61,346 nt of DNA from Bdellovibrionales bacterium (GTDB taxonomy: Bacteria > Bdellovibrionota > UBA1018 > CAIMNF01), in assembly GCA_018266375.1 (NCBI GenBank), contig JAFEAO010000010.1, forward strand, positions 21,935 through 83,280. The letters run 5' to 3'. Below, one piece after another: positions 54,205-61,346 of this stretch. Below the pieces are notes generated by a model. It worked only from the letters and a program-made list of their open reading frames with translations, searched no databases and had not been told where the DNA came from. The number at the start of each line of letters is the position of its first letter. Position 1 is the first letter of the stretch. Made by a program: the position numbers and the translations under genes.

Positions 54205-54607
54205 AAAACACATTGTTGAAGCGATTCGGTCCGCCGAGAATTCAACATCGGGCGAGATTCGCGTGCATATTTCACGCAGCAAAAAAGAAACGATCGCGAT
54301 GGATGCGGCCAAAGCTCACTTCTTTGATCTCAAAATGCAAGAGACGCGGGAGCGAAATGCAATCTTACTCTACATTAATTCAAAACTTAAAACCTACGCC
54401 GTGTTTGGCGATGAGGGTATCCATCAAAAAGTCGGTCAGGAGTTTTGGGAACAGCTCACTCGTGAAATTCGTTCAGCCATTCAAAATAAGGATATCACCG
54501 CTGGAATCGTATTCGCGGTGCGAGAAATCGGGCAGGCATTAAAAGCCCACTTTCCCGCGCGCCGTGATGACAAGAACGAGTTGGGCGACGAAATCACCGA
54601 GTCTTAG
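54191..54607 (+). CDS. Second TPM-domain protein (cytosolic-type)
   Basis: A 138-residue TPM-family protein without signal peptide: I-V-E-A-I-R-S-A-E-N-S-T-S-G-E-I-R-V-H-I, then R-N-A-I-L-L-Y-I-N, then V-F-G-D-E-G-I-H-Q-K-V-G, and D-I-T-A-G-I-V-F-A-V. GTG at 54191 has GGAGG five bases before it and overlaps the preceding gene by 14 bp. The open frame goes further upstream within the Gly-rich coding region of the first TPM gene, but that part is a frame shadow. It closes the hslO-lemA-TPM-TPM operon. Confidence 0.88.
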   Translation: MAVGKKHIVEAIRSAENSTSGEIRVHISRSKKETIAMDAAKAHFFDLKMQETRERNAILLYINSKLKTYAVFGDEGIHQKVGQEFWEQLTREIRSAIQNKDITAGIVFAVREIGQALKAHFPARRDDKNELGDEITES

Positions 54608-55053
54608 TCGTTGAGGCGTTGGGTATCAAGAACAGCTTTGATTTCCTCAAACGTATGGAGCTTGCCTTTGCCCACACCCGGGCAAAACGAAGCAACTTCT
54701 TTAGCCCATGCTTTTGGAGTCATGTTCTCCGGCCAGAACGGCCAAGTCCGACAATGGTCGGGACGACCTTCGTAAATCCCGCACCGATTACCGCCGACCA
54801 AAAAAATGCAATCGCCCTGAGGGTGGGTTTTCATCCCGAGCTCGGTTGGATCTTTGAGGGCACGCCATCCCATATGGACTTTGGTGTAGCGTTTTAAGAA
54901 CTCTTTGTGAGTGAGGCGCAATTCTTTGGCCATCCGGCGTTGGTCTTTTAAGTTTAAATAGACATAGCCATAAGAGCCTCGAGAAGTGCAACACTTGCCT
55001 GAGCCCTGGCATTCAAAACGGAGTCCTTCGGAGTAAAACGGTTTGCGGCCCAT
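54604..55053 (-). CDS. YkgJ-family cysteine-cluster protein
   Basis: A 149-residue protein of the YkgJ/UPF0153 (Fe/Zn-chelating CxxxCxxCC) type. It has F-E-C-Q-G-S-G-K-C-C, then N-R-C-G-I-Y-E-G-R-P-D-H-C-R-T-W-P-F-W, and F-C-P-G. These cysteines probably bind metal. Start taken at 55053; the frame extends to 55071. The stop overlaps that of the TPM gene on the other strand by 4 bp. Function unknown across the family. Confidence 0.88.
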   Translation of the reverse strand: MGRKPFYSEGLRFECQGSGKCCTSRGSYGYVYLNLKDQRRMAKELRLTHKEFLKRYTKVHMGWRALKDPTELGMKTHPQGDCIFLVGGNRCGIYEGRPDHCRTWPFWPENMTPKAWAKEVASFCPGVGKGKLHTFEEIKAVLDTQRLND

Positions 55054-55209
55054 GCACGTCACCATACCCAATTTTTGACCTAAAATCTAACACAACGCGG
55101 CCAGCCATTTACATCTTCAGGCCATCAAATTAACCGAACAGGCGATATTTCCCGCCCTCTCCAGCATTCCGTCGCTATTCAGCCCGACTCCATGTAGCAT
55201 CGAGAACAC

Positions 55210-56235
55210 ATGGAAAATACGCATTTGACCCGAAGCTCCGATGAACCTCATAAAGCTCGTCGGATGGATATCCTAAAAAATTACCCACAAGTCCGCGCCC
55301 TCATGGGATCGGATTGGACCAGTGGACTCTGGATCGCCGGCATCCTGCTGCTCCAAGTGAGTATCGCTGCTTACTTCGGCGCTCATCCGAATCCTTGGTT
55401 GTTGGCACTGGTCGCTTTTGCCATCGGAGCAATAGCCAACCATGCATTGTTTGTTCTTCTTCACGAAGCAACCCATAACTCTATTTATAAAGGTACCGTT
55501 GCCAACCGCTGGGCAGGTATTGCGTGTAACCTCGCACAAGGTATTCCTTCGGCGATGGCTTTCCGCAATTATCACCTTCTCCACCACAAGCATCAGGGCA
55601 ATTTGGATCTCGATGCGGATCTTCCAGGTCCAGTCGAAGCAAAAATGATCGGCAATCATCCTGCACGCAAGGCGCTTTGGCTCTTTTGTTTCTTGATCAT
55701 TCAGGGTTTTGTTCGGCCGGCACGCTTGAAGAAGGTTCAACTCTGGAACGGCTGGGTGATCACCAACTTGGTTTGTGCTCTCGCCTTCAACACAGCTATC
55801 GTTTACTTCTTGGGCTGGACAGCTCTTGCGTACCTCCTCGTTTCGACTTGGTTCGCGGTTGGACTCCATCCGCTCGGGGCACGCTGGGTACAAGAGCATT
55901 TTGTATTTAAAGATGGCCAAGAAACCTATTCTTACTACGGTCCGTGGAACAAACTGATGTTTAACGTCGGTTACCACAACGAGCACCACGACATCATGAA
56001 TATCTCTTGGCGCCGCCTTCCGGCTCTCAGGAGGATGGCCCCAGAATATTACGACACGCTTTACGCACACCATTCTTACGCCTTACTATTGCGTAAGTTC
56101 CTCTTTGATCCAGCAGTGGGCGCAGGCTCACGCGTGATTCAAGTGGGTGCGGCAGCCGCGTATACGGCGGAGACATGTGATAAAAATCTCGCAGTCGGTG
56201 CGGCAAGTGATGGCGCCGTGACGACTGAAGGTTAA
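55210..56235 (+). CDS. Sphingolipid delta-4 desaturase (DES1-like)
   Basis: A 341-residue integral-membrane fatty-acyl desaturase. It resembles eukaryotic dihydroceramide desaturase DES1/DEGS rather than usual bacterial acyl desaturases. The N-terminus has the short segment N-Y-P-Q-V-R-A-L-M-G. The three histidine boxes are HEATH (85-89), HLLHH (122-126, followed by K-H-Q-G) and HNEHH (256-260). The block GLHPLGARWVQEHFVFKDGQ (218-237) continues E-T-Y-S-Y-Y-G-P-W-N-K-L-M-F-N-V-G-Y-H-N-E-H-H-D, which I recall as the DES1 signature. The product should introduce a trans double bond into a sphingoid base. No sphingolipid synthesis genes (such as spt) are in the window. Transcribed alone. Confidence 0.88.
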   Translation: MENTHLTRSSDEPHKARRMDILKNYPQVRALMGSDWTSGLWIAGILLLQVSIAAYFGAHPNPWLLALVAFAIGAIANHALFVLLHEATHNSIYKGTVANRWAGIACNLAQGIPSAMAFRNYHLLHHKHQGNLDLDADLPGPVEAKMIGNHPARKALWLFCFLIIQGFVRPARLKKVQLWNGWVITNLVCALAFNTAIVYFLGWTALAYLLVSTWFAVGLHPLGARWVQEHFVFKDGQETYSYYGPWNKLMFNVGYHNEHHDIMNISWRRLPALRRMAPEYYDTLYAHHSYALLLRKFLFDPAVGAGSRVIQVGAAAAYTAETCDKNLAVGAASDGAVTTEG

Positions 56236-56256
56236 TCTTAAACATTTGACTCCATT

Positions 56257-56296
56257 AAAAAAAGCCCCCGGTAACTCGAAGCTACCGAGGGTCTTA
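56257..56296 (-). terminator. Terminator of groEL
   Basis: On the minus strand the hairpin CCCTCGGTA ... TACCGGGGG (one mismatch) is followed by CTTTTTTT. It lies between the convergent desaturase and groEL genes, and the stem may also weakly terminate the desaturase mRNA. Confidence 0.7.
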
Positions 56297-56318
56297 AATT
56301 TTAGCCTTTAGGCTGGAA

Positions 56319-57974
<1,656 letters not shown>

Positions 57975-57986
57975 TTAGATTAAAAG

Positions 57987-58274
57987 TTATTGAATGATGC
58001 CGAGAATGTCTTCTTCGCGCATCATGAGGTACTCTTCGCCCTCGATCTTGATTTCAGTTCCGGAATACTTTCCGAACAGAACTTTATCGCCTTTTTTAAC
58101 AGCGAGCTCACGGACTTTGCCGTCTTCGCTCACGCGGCCGGTACCCACTGCGATGATCTCGCCTTGGATTGGCTTTTCTTTAGCGGTGTCCGGGATGATG
58201 ATCCCGCCTTTTGATTTTTCTTCTTCGAGAAAACGCTTAACGAGCACGCGATCGTGCAATGGACGAACTTGCAT
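57987..58274 (-). CDS. groES: Co-chaperonin GroES
   Basis: A 95-residue co-chaperonin: [14 protein letters not shown] start, mobile loop ([13 protein letters not shown]), and C-terminal E-D-I-L-G-I-I. Start at 58274, eight bases after GGAGG. A sigma-70-like promoter lies at 58311-58340; no CIRCE element is present. First gene of groES-groEL. Confidence 0.97.
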   Translation of the reverse strand: MQVRPLHDRVLVKRFLEEEKSKGGIIIPDTAKEKPIQGEIIAVGTGRVSEDGKVRELAVKKGDKVLFGKYSGTEIKIEGEEYLMMREEDILGIIQ

Positions 58275-58310
58275 TGTAATGCCTCCTATGTTTGGAATTT
58301 TAGTCAGTTG

Positions 58311-58340
58311 ATTAGATGATTTCGGGGAGCAAATTGTCAA
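58311..58340 (-). promoter_or_regulatory. Promoter of groES-groEL
   Basis: On the minus strand TTGACA (58340-58335) is followed after 18 bp by TCTAAT (58316-58311), 37 bp upstream of the groES start. The -35 is perfect and the -10 has five of six consensus bases. There is no CIRCE, so HrcA control is not indicated here. Confidence 0.55.
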
Positions 58341-58369
58341 TCACATAAACAAAATTTTTTTGTTTTTTG

Positions 58370-58381
58370 AGGAATATTCCT
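58370..58381. promoter_or_regulatory. Perfect 12-bp palindrome in the groES divergent spacer
   Basis: AGGAATATTCCT lies about 30 bp upstream of the groES -35 and between the divergent promoters. It may be an operator; no regulator is linked. Confidence 0.3.
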
Positions 58382-58418
58382 ATATTTTCAGCACCATAAA
58401 TTCCTGCAATTTTCCTAG

Positions 58419-58447
58419 TTGACATGCGTGACGCACGGCGATACGAA
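58419..58447 (+). promoter_or_regulatory. Putative promoter of the small secreted gene
   Basis: TTGACA (58419-58424), 17-bp spacer, then TACGAA (58442-58447), weak at the -10, 33 bp before the gene at 58480. Confidence 0.35.
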
Positions 58448-58479
58448 GTGCTGGTACTTTTGTGAGAGAGGGTATTTAA

Positions 58480-58737
58480 ATGGGTAAGATTAGCATTATC
58501 GTGCTTCTTTTGAGCACATCCGCGTACGCAACTACAACACAACCAAGCGCCGTTAACGATACAAACGACATCTATTCTGACAGCCTGAAGATCGAGAAGT
58601 CATCGGCTGAAGTGCCAGATAGCCTCGAAGCTTCAGTAAAAGAAAACGATCCTGAGCTTGATGGTCAACCGATCGAATCGGTAGCTGATATCGCTGCCAA
58701 GTCAGCGCCAAAAGCTAAAAAGTCAGCGAAAAAGTAG
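58480..58737 (+). CDS. Small secreted hydrophilic protein
   Basis: An 85-residue protein with a signal peptide (M-G-K-I-S-I-I-V-L-L-L-S-T-S-A-Y-A), a Ser/Asp/Glu-rich middle, and a Lys/Ala-rich tail ending K-K-S-A-K-K. Good ribosome site (GAGAGAGGG). No family recognised. It sits between the groES promoter and tRNA-Phe. Confidence 0.65.
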   Translation: MGKISIIVLLLSTSAYATTTQPSAVNDTNDIYSDSLKIEKSSAEVPDSLEASVKENDPELDGQPIESVADIAAKSAPKAKKSAKK

Positions 58738-58844
58738 CCGAAGACGTTTGTCGATTTGCGGACAATAAGCCTGACAATTTTGTTGCGTTTTTTGCTCATC
58801 TCGACTAACTCTGAATGTCTAGTTTCAAAACTAGCCTTAGGATC

Positions 58845-58920
58845 GGGTGGGTAGCTCAGTCGGTAGAGCAATGCCCTGAAAAGGCATGTGTCGGCGGTTC
58901 GATTCCGTCCCCACCCACCA
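58845..58920 (+). tRNA. tRNA-Phe (GAA)
   Basis: A 76-nt tRNA with acceptor stem GGGUGGG/CCCACCC, D-arm GCUC, anticodon arm AUGCC-CUGAAAA-GGCAU giving anticodon GAA, T-arm with GGUUCGAUUCC, and an encoded CCA. It is followed by a strong terminator and then by accessory genes. Confidence 0.97.
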
Positions 58921-58973
58921 CTTAAGACAGTACTCGAACCAGCGACACGCGGTTCACGATTCAGATTTTTATG

Positions 58974-59003
58974 AGCCGCCGGGTTTTCCCCGGCGGCTTT
59001 TTT
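58974..59003 (+). terminator. Intrinsic terminator downstream of tRNA-Phe
   Basis: AGCCGCCGGG (58974-58983) and CCCGGCGGCT (58989-58998) form a perfect 10-bp stem with a TTTTC loop, followed by six Ts. It also sits antisense to the read-through tail of the recombinase remnant. Confidence 0.9.
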
Positions 59004-59465
59004 CATTTCTAGGCTTTGAGTCGGCGCGTATACCCCGAGCCGGACTTTGGTTGGATGCAGCTCGGCAAACTGGATCACCTGAGCGTAAACCGTCCGTTGC
59101 TTTTCGGGCGACATGGATTCGAGGTTCTTCAGCGCACGGCGAACTCGGAAGAGCAGTCCATCCCGATCAACCACCATCGCCGTGGCTTGGCGCTCATCAG
59201 TTTTTAGCTTTTCCAACCCCCTCGCCAGCTCCTCGGCTTTTTCGGAATTCGATTTGATCTGGGCATAGATCGCGTCTGCCGGAACCCCTTTCGGAAGTTC
59301 GGAGAGACGCTCGACCAGGTTTTGGTTTCGAGTTGTAAGTGTTGCGATTTCCTTATCCAAGTTCTTCACCCGGCCCGTAAGCCCTGGCAGCTCCGCATGG
59401 GTTTTCGTGGCGAGGTTCAGTCCGACGATAAAGATGACGAGCGCACCGATTGCACGCCCTAGCAT
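59004..59465 (-). pseudogene. Tail of a serine recombinase, 3' end lost
   Basis: An ATG at 59465 (ribosome site GGAAGAG) opens a frame with a hydrophobic start, then a coiled-coil stretch L-D-K-E-I-A-T-L-T-T-R-N-Q-N-L-V-E-R-L-S-E-L-P-K, and I-Q-F-A-E-L-H-P-T-K-V-R-L-G-V-Y-A-P. This is like the C-terminal coiled coil and end domain of large serine recombinases. No catalytic domain is present. The natural stop is gone: the frame reads on through the terminator, antisense to tRNA-Phe, until 58665, giving a nonsense tail. I infer a truncated mobile-element gene at the tRNA; an intact small coiled-coil gene is the alternative. Confidence 0.5.
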
Positions 59466-59970
59466 CGGATACTCTTCCGTTTCATATACTTTCCTTTTTC
59501 AACTTTTGGGTACACGCCTGCCTGAGGGGTAGAACCTCGAAATGTCGCTCATTGAATCGCGCAGATGGATTAGGCTTTAGGCGGACGACTCCCTGGGGTG
59601 TTGAAGCCCCTGTTTTTTTCAGCCGGAAATCATCATGAAGTCGCGCAATTGGAGTTGAATCGAATGTGTCGAAAGCCCTGCTCCGGCTAAACAGAGCTCA
59701 AAACAACTGCGTAATAACACTGTCCCAAATAAATCTGCAATCGGGTTACTCAATGAAAATTGTTCAAAAAAAATAAGAATCAAGTGAAGACAGAAGCTTG
59801 TGCTCGACTACTCCGAGGAAAATCGAACTTCCCAAGTGTGACGCGATAAGTTATAAATTCGATCGTATATTTAGCCCGTTTACCTGGTCGCGGTTTCAGG
59901 TGCGCGGATAACTGAAGGAATCGCGCTCGGGTCTAGGCTCGAAGACTTTGGATTTTAACCTGGAGGAAAA
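59466..59970. other. 505-bp spacer without a supported gene
   Basis: No frame has both a start and a ribosome site. A minus-strand frame from 59697 to 59490 is open for about 70 codons (H-D-D-F-R-L-K-K-T-G-A-S-T-P-Q) but has no start codon. A short stem with a seven-T run (59595-59619, plus strand) could be a terminator. The A+T-rich part 59750-59970 would hold the promoter of the next gene. Confidence 0.4.
59595..59619 (+). terminator. Weak terminator-like hairpin
   Basis: GGGGT (59595-59599) pairs with GCCCC (59606-59610) across GTTGAA; TG and seven Ts follow (59613-59619). The stem is short, and no gene that it would serve is apparent. Confidence 0.3.
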
Positions 59971-60306
59971 ATGAAAAACTTTATGATCGGACTGCTGATT
60001 TTTAGTTCTATCTCGAACTTCATGGACAGCGTCGAAGCAGCGGAGTGCGTAACTTCCGACGGACAAAAAGTTTCAATCACTAAAAACACCGACAGGAGCA
60101 TCGTCGGCCATAGCATCTCTATGTCGTGGGTACGGGTTGCGCTGTCACGGCCTGTTTCCGTATCCGGCGATTCGCTCTTCTACGGTTTTAGCAAGAATAC
60201 GGACGATTTGAAGATTTCGGTTTCGAGTCAAAGTGGATTAGGCATCCTTCAGTTCAGCGATAAGATCGTAAATATCAGCTGCACGGGCGAATTTCCAATC
60301 GACTGA
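59971..60306 (+). CDS. Small secreted protein of unknown function
   Basis: A 111-residue protein with a signal peptide (to V-E-A-A) and two cysteines in the mature part (A-E-C-V, I-S-C-T-G) near its ends, likely one disulfide. Ribosome site GGAGG is well placed. No family recognised. It ends before a bidirectional terminator and is convergent with the PIN toxin gene. Confidence 0.7.
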   Translation: MKNFMIGLLIFSSISNFMDSVEAAECVTSDGQKVSITKNTDRSIVGHSISMSWVRVALSRPVSVSGDSLFYGFSKNTDDLKISVSSQSGLGILQFSDKIVNISCTGEFPID

Positions 60307-60350
60307 CCCTAGATCAGTGACTAAAAGCTGAGTTTTGAACAAAAAAATTA

Positions 60351-60386
60351 AAGCCCGCAAAATCACTCGGTTTTACGGGCTTTTTT
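60351..60386. terminator. Bidirectional terminator
   Basis: AAGCCCG (60351-60357) pairs with CGGGCTT (60376-60382). T6 follows on the plus strand, and an A-run precedes it, giving Ts on the minus strand. It serves the secreted-protein gene and the PIN toxin gene. Confidence 0.85.
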
Positions 60387-60387
60387 G

Positions 60388-60792
60388 CTAACGCTTGATC
60401 GCTGCAAGAAAAGCCGTAGGATTTACGATCTTGATATTCCGAAAACCGTTCAGCGGCAGCAAATGGCCGCGATCCCCGGTGACGAGATATTTCGCGCGTC
60501 CGATCCACGCGGTTTCGAGGACGAAATTATCCGGATTCCGGTTTGGGAGCAGCGTGACGGTTCCATTCGGTTGATAAACGTCGGCGATCTGAGAAATCCG
60601 ATAAATCAGATTTTTCGCCTTCCTTGCCGGAACGTCAAACTTCTTCACCAAGTTCCGCTCGACTTCATCCAAAATGAAATCAGATGTGACGACCTGAAAT
60701 TTCTGTTTAAACGCGAGCTGGACGATCTCGGCGGGCGCTCCCGTAAAAACGATGCCACTCAGCCAGACGTTGGTGTCGATGCAAGCCTTCAC
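60388..60792 (-). CDS. PIN-domain toxin (putative TA toxin)
   Basis: A 134-residue PIN-domain ribonuclease of the 'putative toxin-antitoxin system toxin component, PIN family' kind. Acidic residues are in M-K-A-C-I-D-T-N-V-W (D6), D-E-V-E, N-P-D-N-F-V-L-E-T-A and T-G-D-R-G-H-L (last acidic site). It would cleave RNA when free. It follows the RHH antitoxin gene by 6 bp, the usual antitoxin-first order. Confidence 0.88.
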   Translation of the reverse strand: MKACIDTNVWLSGIVFTGAPAEIVQLAFKQKFQVVTSDFILDEVERNLVKKFDVPARKAKNLIYRISQIADVYQPNGTVTLLPNRNPDNFVLETAWIGRAKYLVTGDRGHLLPLNGFRNIKIVNPTAFLAAIKR

Positions 60793-60798
60793 CGAGCG

Positions 60799-61035
60799 TT
60801 ACCGTCCGCGACCTTCTTGGACGATACGGTCGATGTCACTCGCTTTGATGCCTTTAGCCTTTGCCGCTTTGCGAGCGGACTTCCGTACGTCCTGGAGCGC
60901 CTTATTGGCCGCGTACTGGCGGAAAGCTTCACGAATGACCTCGCTCACCGAGCGGCGCTCTTCTTTGGCCAGCTCTTGAACTTCCTTGGTCATGTCGGGC
61001 GGCAGGGATACGGAAACGACTTTGGACGATCTCAT
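60799..61035 (-). CDS. Ribbon-helix-helix antitoxin
   Basis: A 78-residue protein with an N-terminal RHH DNA-binding fold: V-V-S-V-S-L-P-P-D-M-T-K-E-V-Q-E-L-A-K-E-E-R-R-S-V-S-E-V-I-R-E-A-F, and a basic toxin-binding tail. Start at 61035, nine bases after GAGGAG; the frame extends to 61056. It would neutralise the PIN toxin and autoregulate the pair. Confidence 0.88.
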   Translation of the reverse strand: MRSSKVVSVSLPPDMTKEVQELAKEERRSVSEVIREAFRQYAANKALQDVRKSARKAAKAKGIKASDIDRIVQEGRGR

Positions 61036-61063
61036 CGAGTAATACTCCTCATACAAGTATTAC

Positions 61064-61346
61064 TCAGATGATGAATTCCGTCAAGTTTTCCCCTGAGAGG
61101 GATTGTTTTCCCAGCTTCTCGGTGACAAACACCCGCGAAACTCCAATAGCCTGAGCTACGGCCTTTTGGCTGCCGTAGAGGGCGTATAGATCACGTAGCT
61201 CGGCCCCGGTGAGTGCTTTAGGCTCCGGCCACGCCTCGAACTCGAAGCAGACCACAGCGATGTCGCCGGAATCCGGTTCGTCTACTTCGTCGCGTTCTCC
61301 ACCATTTTTCCAAGCCGGAAATCGACAGCCTCTATAGAACCCACTT
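61064..61346 (-). CDS. Putative HTH protein, cut by the window edge
   Basis: A frame open from the right edge to a stop at 61064 (94 codons visible). It contains A-E-L-R-D-L-Y-A-L-Y-G-S-Q-K-A-V-A-Q-A-I-G-V-S-R-V-F-V-T, which looks like a helix-turn-helix, near its C-terminal end. The upstream part (W-K-N-G-G-E-R-D-E-V-D-E-P-D-S-G) reads on to the edge. A GTG at 61255 could start a 63-residue form. I infer a DNA-binding protein of the accessory region; family unknown. Confidence 0.5.
   Translation of the reverse strand, partial: SGFYRGCRFPAWKNGGERDEVDEPDSGDIAVVCFEFEAWPEPKALTGAELRDLYALYGSQKAVAQAIGVSRVFVTEKLGKQSLSGENLTEFII

Noticed and set aside
58275..58479. CIRCE element upstream of groES
   Set aside because: No TTAGCACTC-N9-GAGTGCTAA or close variant is present; only an ordinary promoter and a different palindrome are seen.
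58845..58920. Attachment-site duplication of the tRNA-Phe 3' end inside the window
   Set aside because: I looked for a second copy of the 3' end sequence and found only short partial matches such as at 14697-14703.
58665..58964. C-terminal 100 codons of the frame starting at 59465 as a protein domain
   Set aside because: They are the antisense translation of tRNA-Phe and its terminator.
59490..59697. Open minus-strand frame upstream of the recombinase remnant
   Set aside because: About 70 codons without any start codon or ribosome site; listed only as part of a non-coding spacer.

Overview
This is a contiguous piece of bacterial chromosome, about half G+C, and it is gene-dense. The organism looks like a Gram-negative deltaproteobacterium-like lineage, most probably Bdellovibrionota (Oligoflexia). 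The evidence is a very large share of signal-peptide and lipobox proteins, many small beta-barrel-like proteins, two TIGR02147/DUF4423-type regulators (a family I know mainly from Bdellovibrio and Fibrobacter relatives), a P13-porin-like protein, a PHA-type DNA-binding regulator without PHA genes, and an NtrY/NtrX-like pair. This placement is inference; no rRNA gene is present.

Layout. 1-6655: lipoproteins around adenine deaminase (ade) and guaB-guaA, a purine salvage and GMP cluster. 6792-12520: secreted and envelope proteins (CAP/SCP protein, an esterase-beta-helix lipoprotein), then two HTH regulators flanking a secreted protein, with a perfect 26-bp inverted repeat in the divergent spacer. 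12520-16619: uvrD/pcrA and glmU, separated by decayed gene pieces. 16867-21527: a DksA-like factor, a peptide-binding protein, and an operon of a CcdA/DsbD-like membrane protein, a VKOR-DsbA fusion and TatD. 21594-26360: two envelope genes, then proS-pyrF-rlmB. 26715-30872: an NtrY-like kinase and NtrX-like sigma-54 activator with an antisense membrane-protein gene between them. 30873-42834: secreted proteins, an M32 carboxypeptidase with P5C dehydrogenase, a redoxin / FixH-like lipoprotein / barrel cassette, a sodium:solute symporter, an M14 carboxypeptidase and PCD. 42843-46698: a four-gene dipeptide/oligopeptide ABC transporter without its binding protein. 46922-50472: a lipoprotein with a strict 8-residue cysteine periodicity, facing a LolB-like and a TPR lipoprotein. 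50789-54607: a PHA-type regulator, a barrel protein, and hslO-lemA-TPM-TPM. 55210-58274: a eukaryote-like sphingolipid delta-4 desaturase homologue and groES-groEL. 58845-61346: tRNA-Phe followed by an accessory stretch with a recombinase tail lacking its own stop, a small secreted protein, and a RHH/PIN toxin-antitoxin pair.

Several genes point to a peptide- and amino-acid-based life: the peptide importer, orphan binding protein, M14 and M32 carboxypeptidases, P5C dehydrogenase and the symporter. The desaturase implies membrane sphingolipids. The envelope redox genes (VKOR-DsbA, CcdA-like, periplasmic redoxin) fit an envelope rich in cysteine proteins, including the octad-cysteine lipoprotein.

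The most informative hidden signal is a set of decayed gene pieces in the spacers that ordinary ORF calling would miss: a LysR-regulator C-terminus (12236-12437), a barrel-protein tail (14667-15017), an unknown frameshifted tail (15018-15198), an alpha/beta-hydrolase C-terminus (26413-26687), a FixH-like paralogue (36445-36654) and the recombinase tail. They suggest ongoing gene loss. All protein identities come from reading motifs by eye; none was checked against a database.
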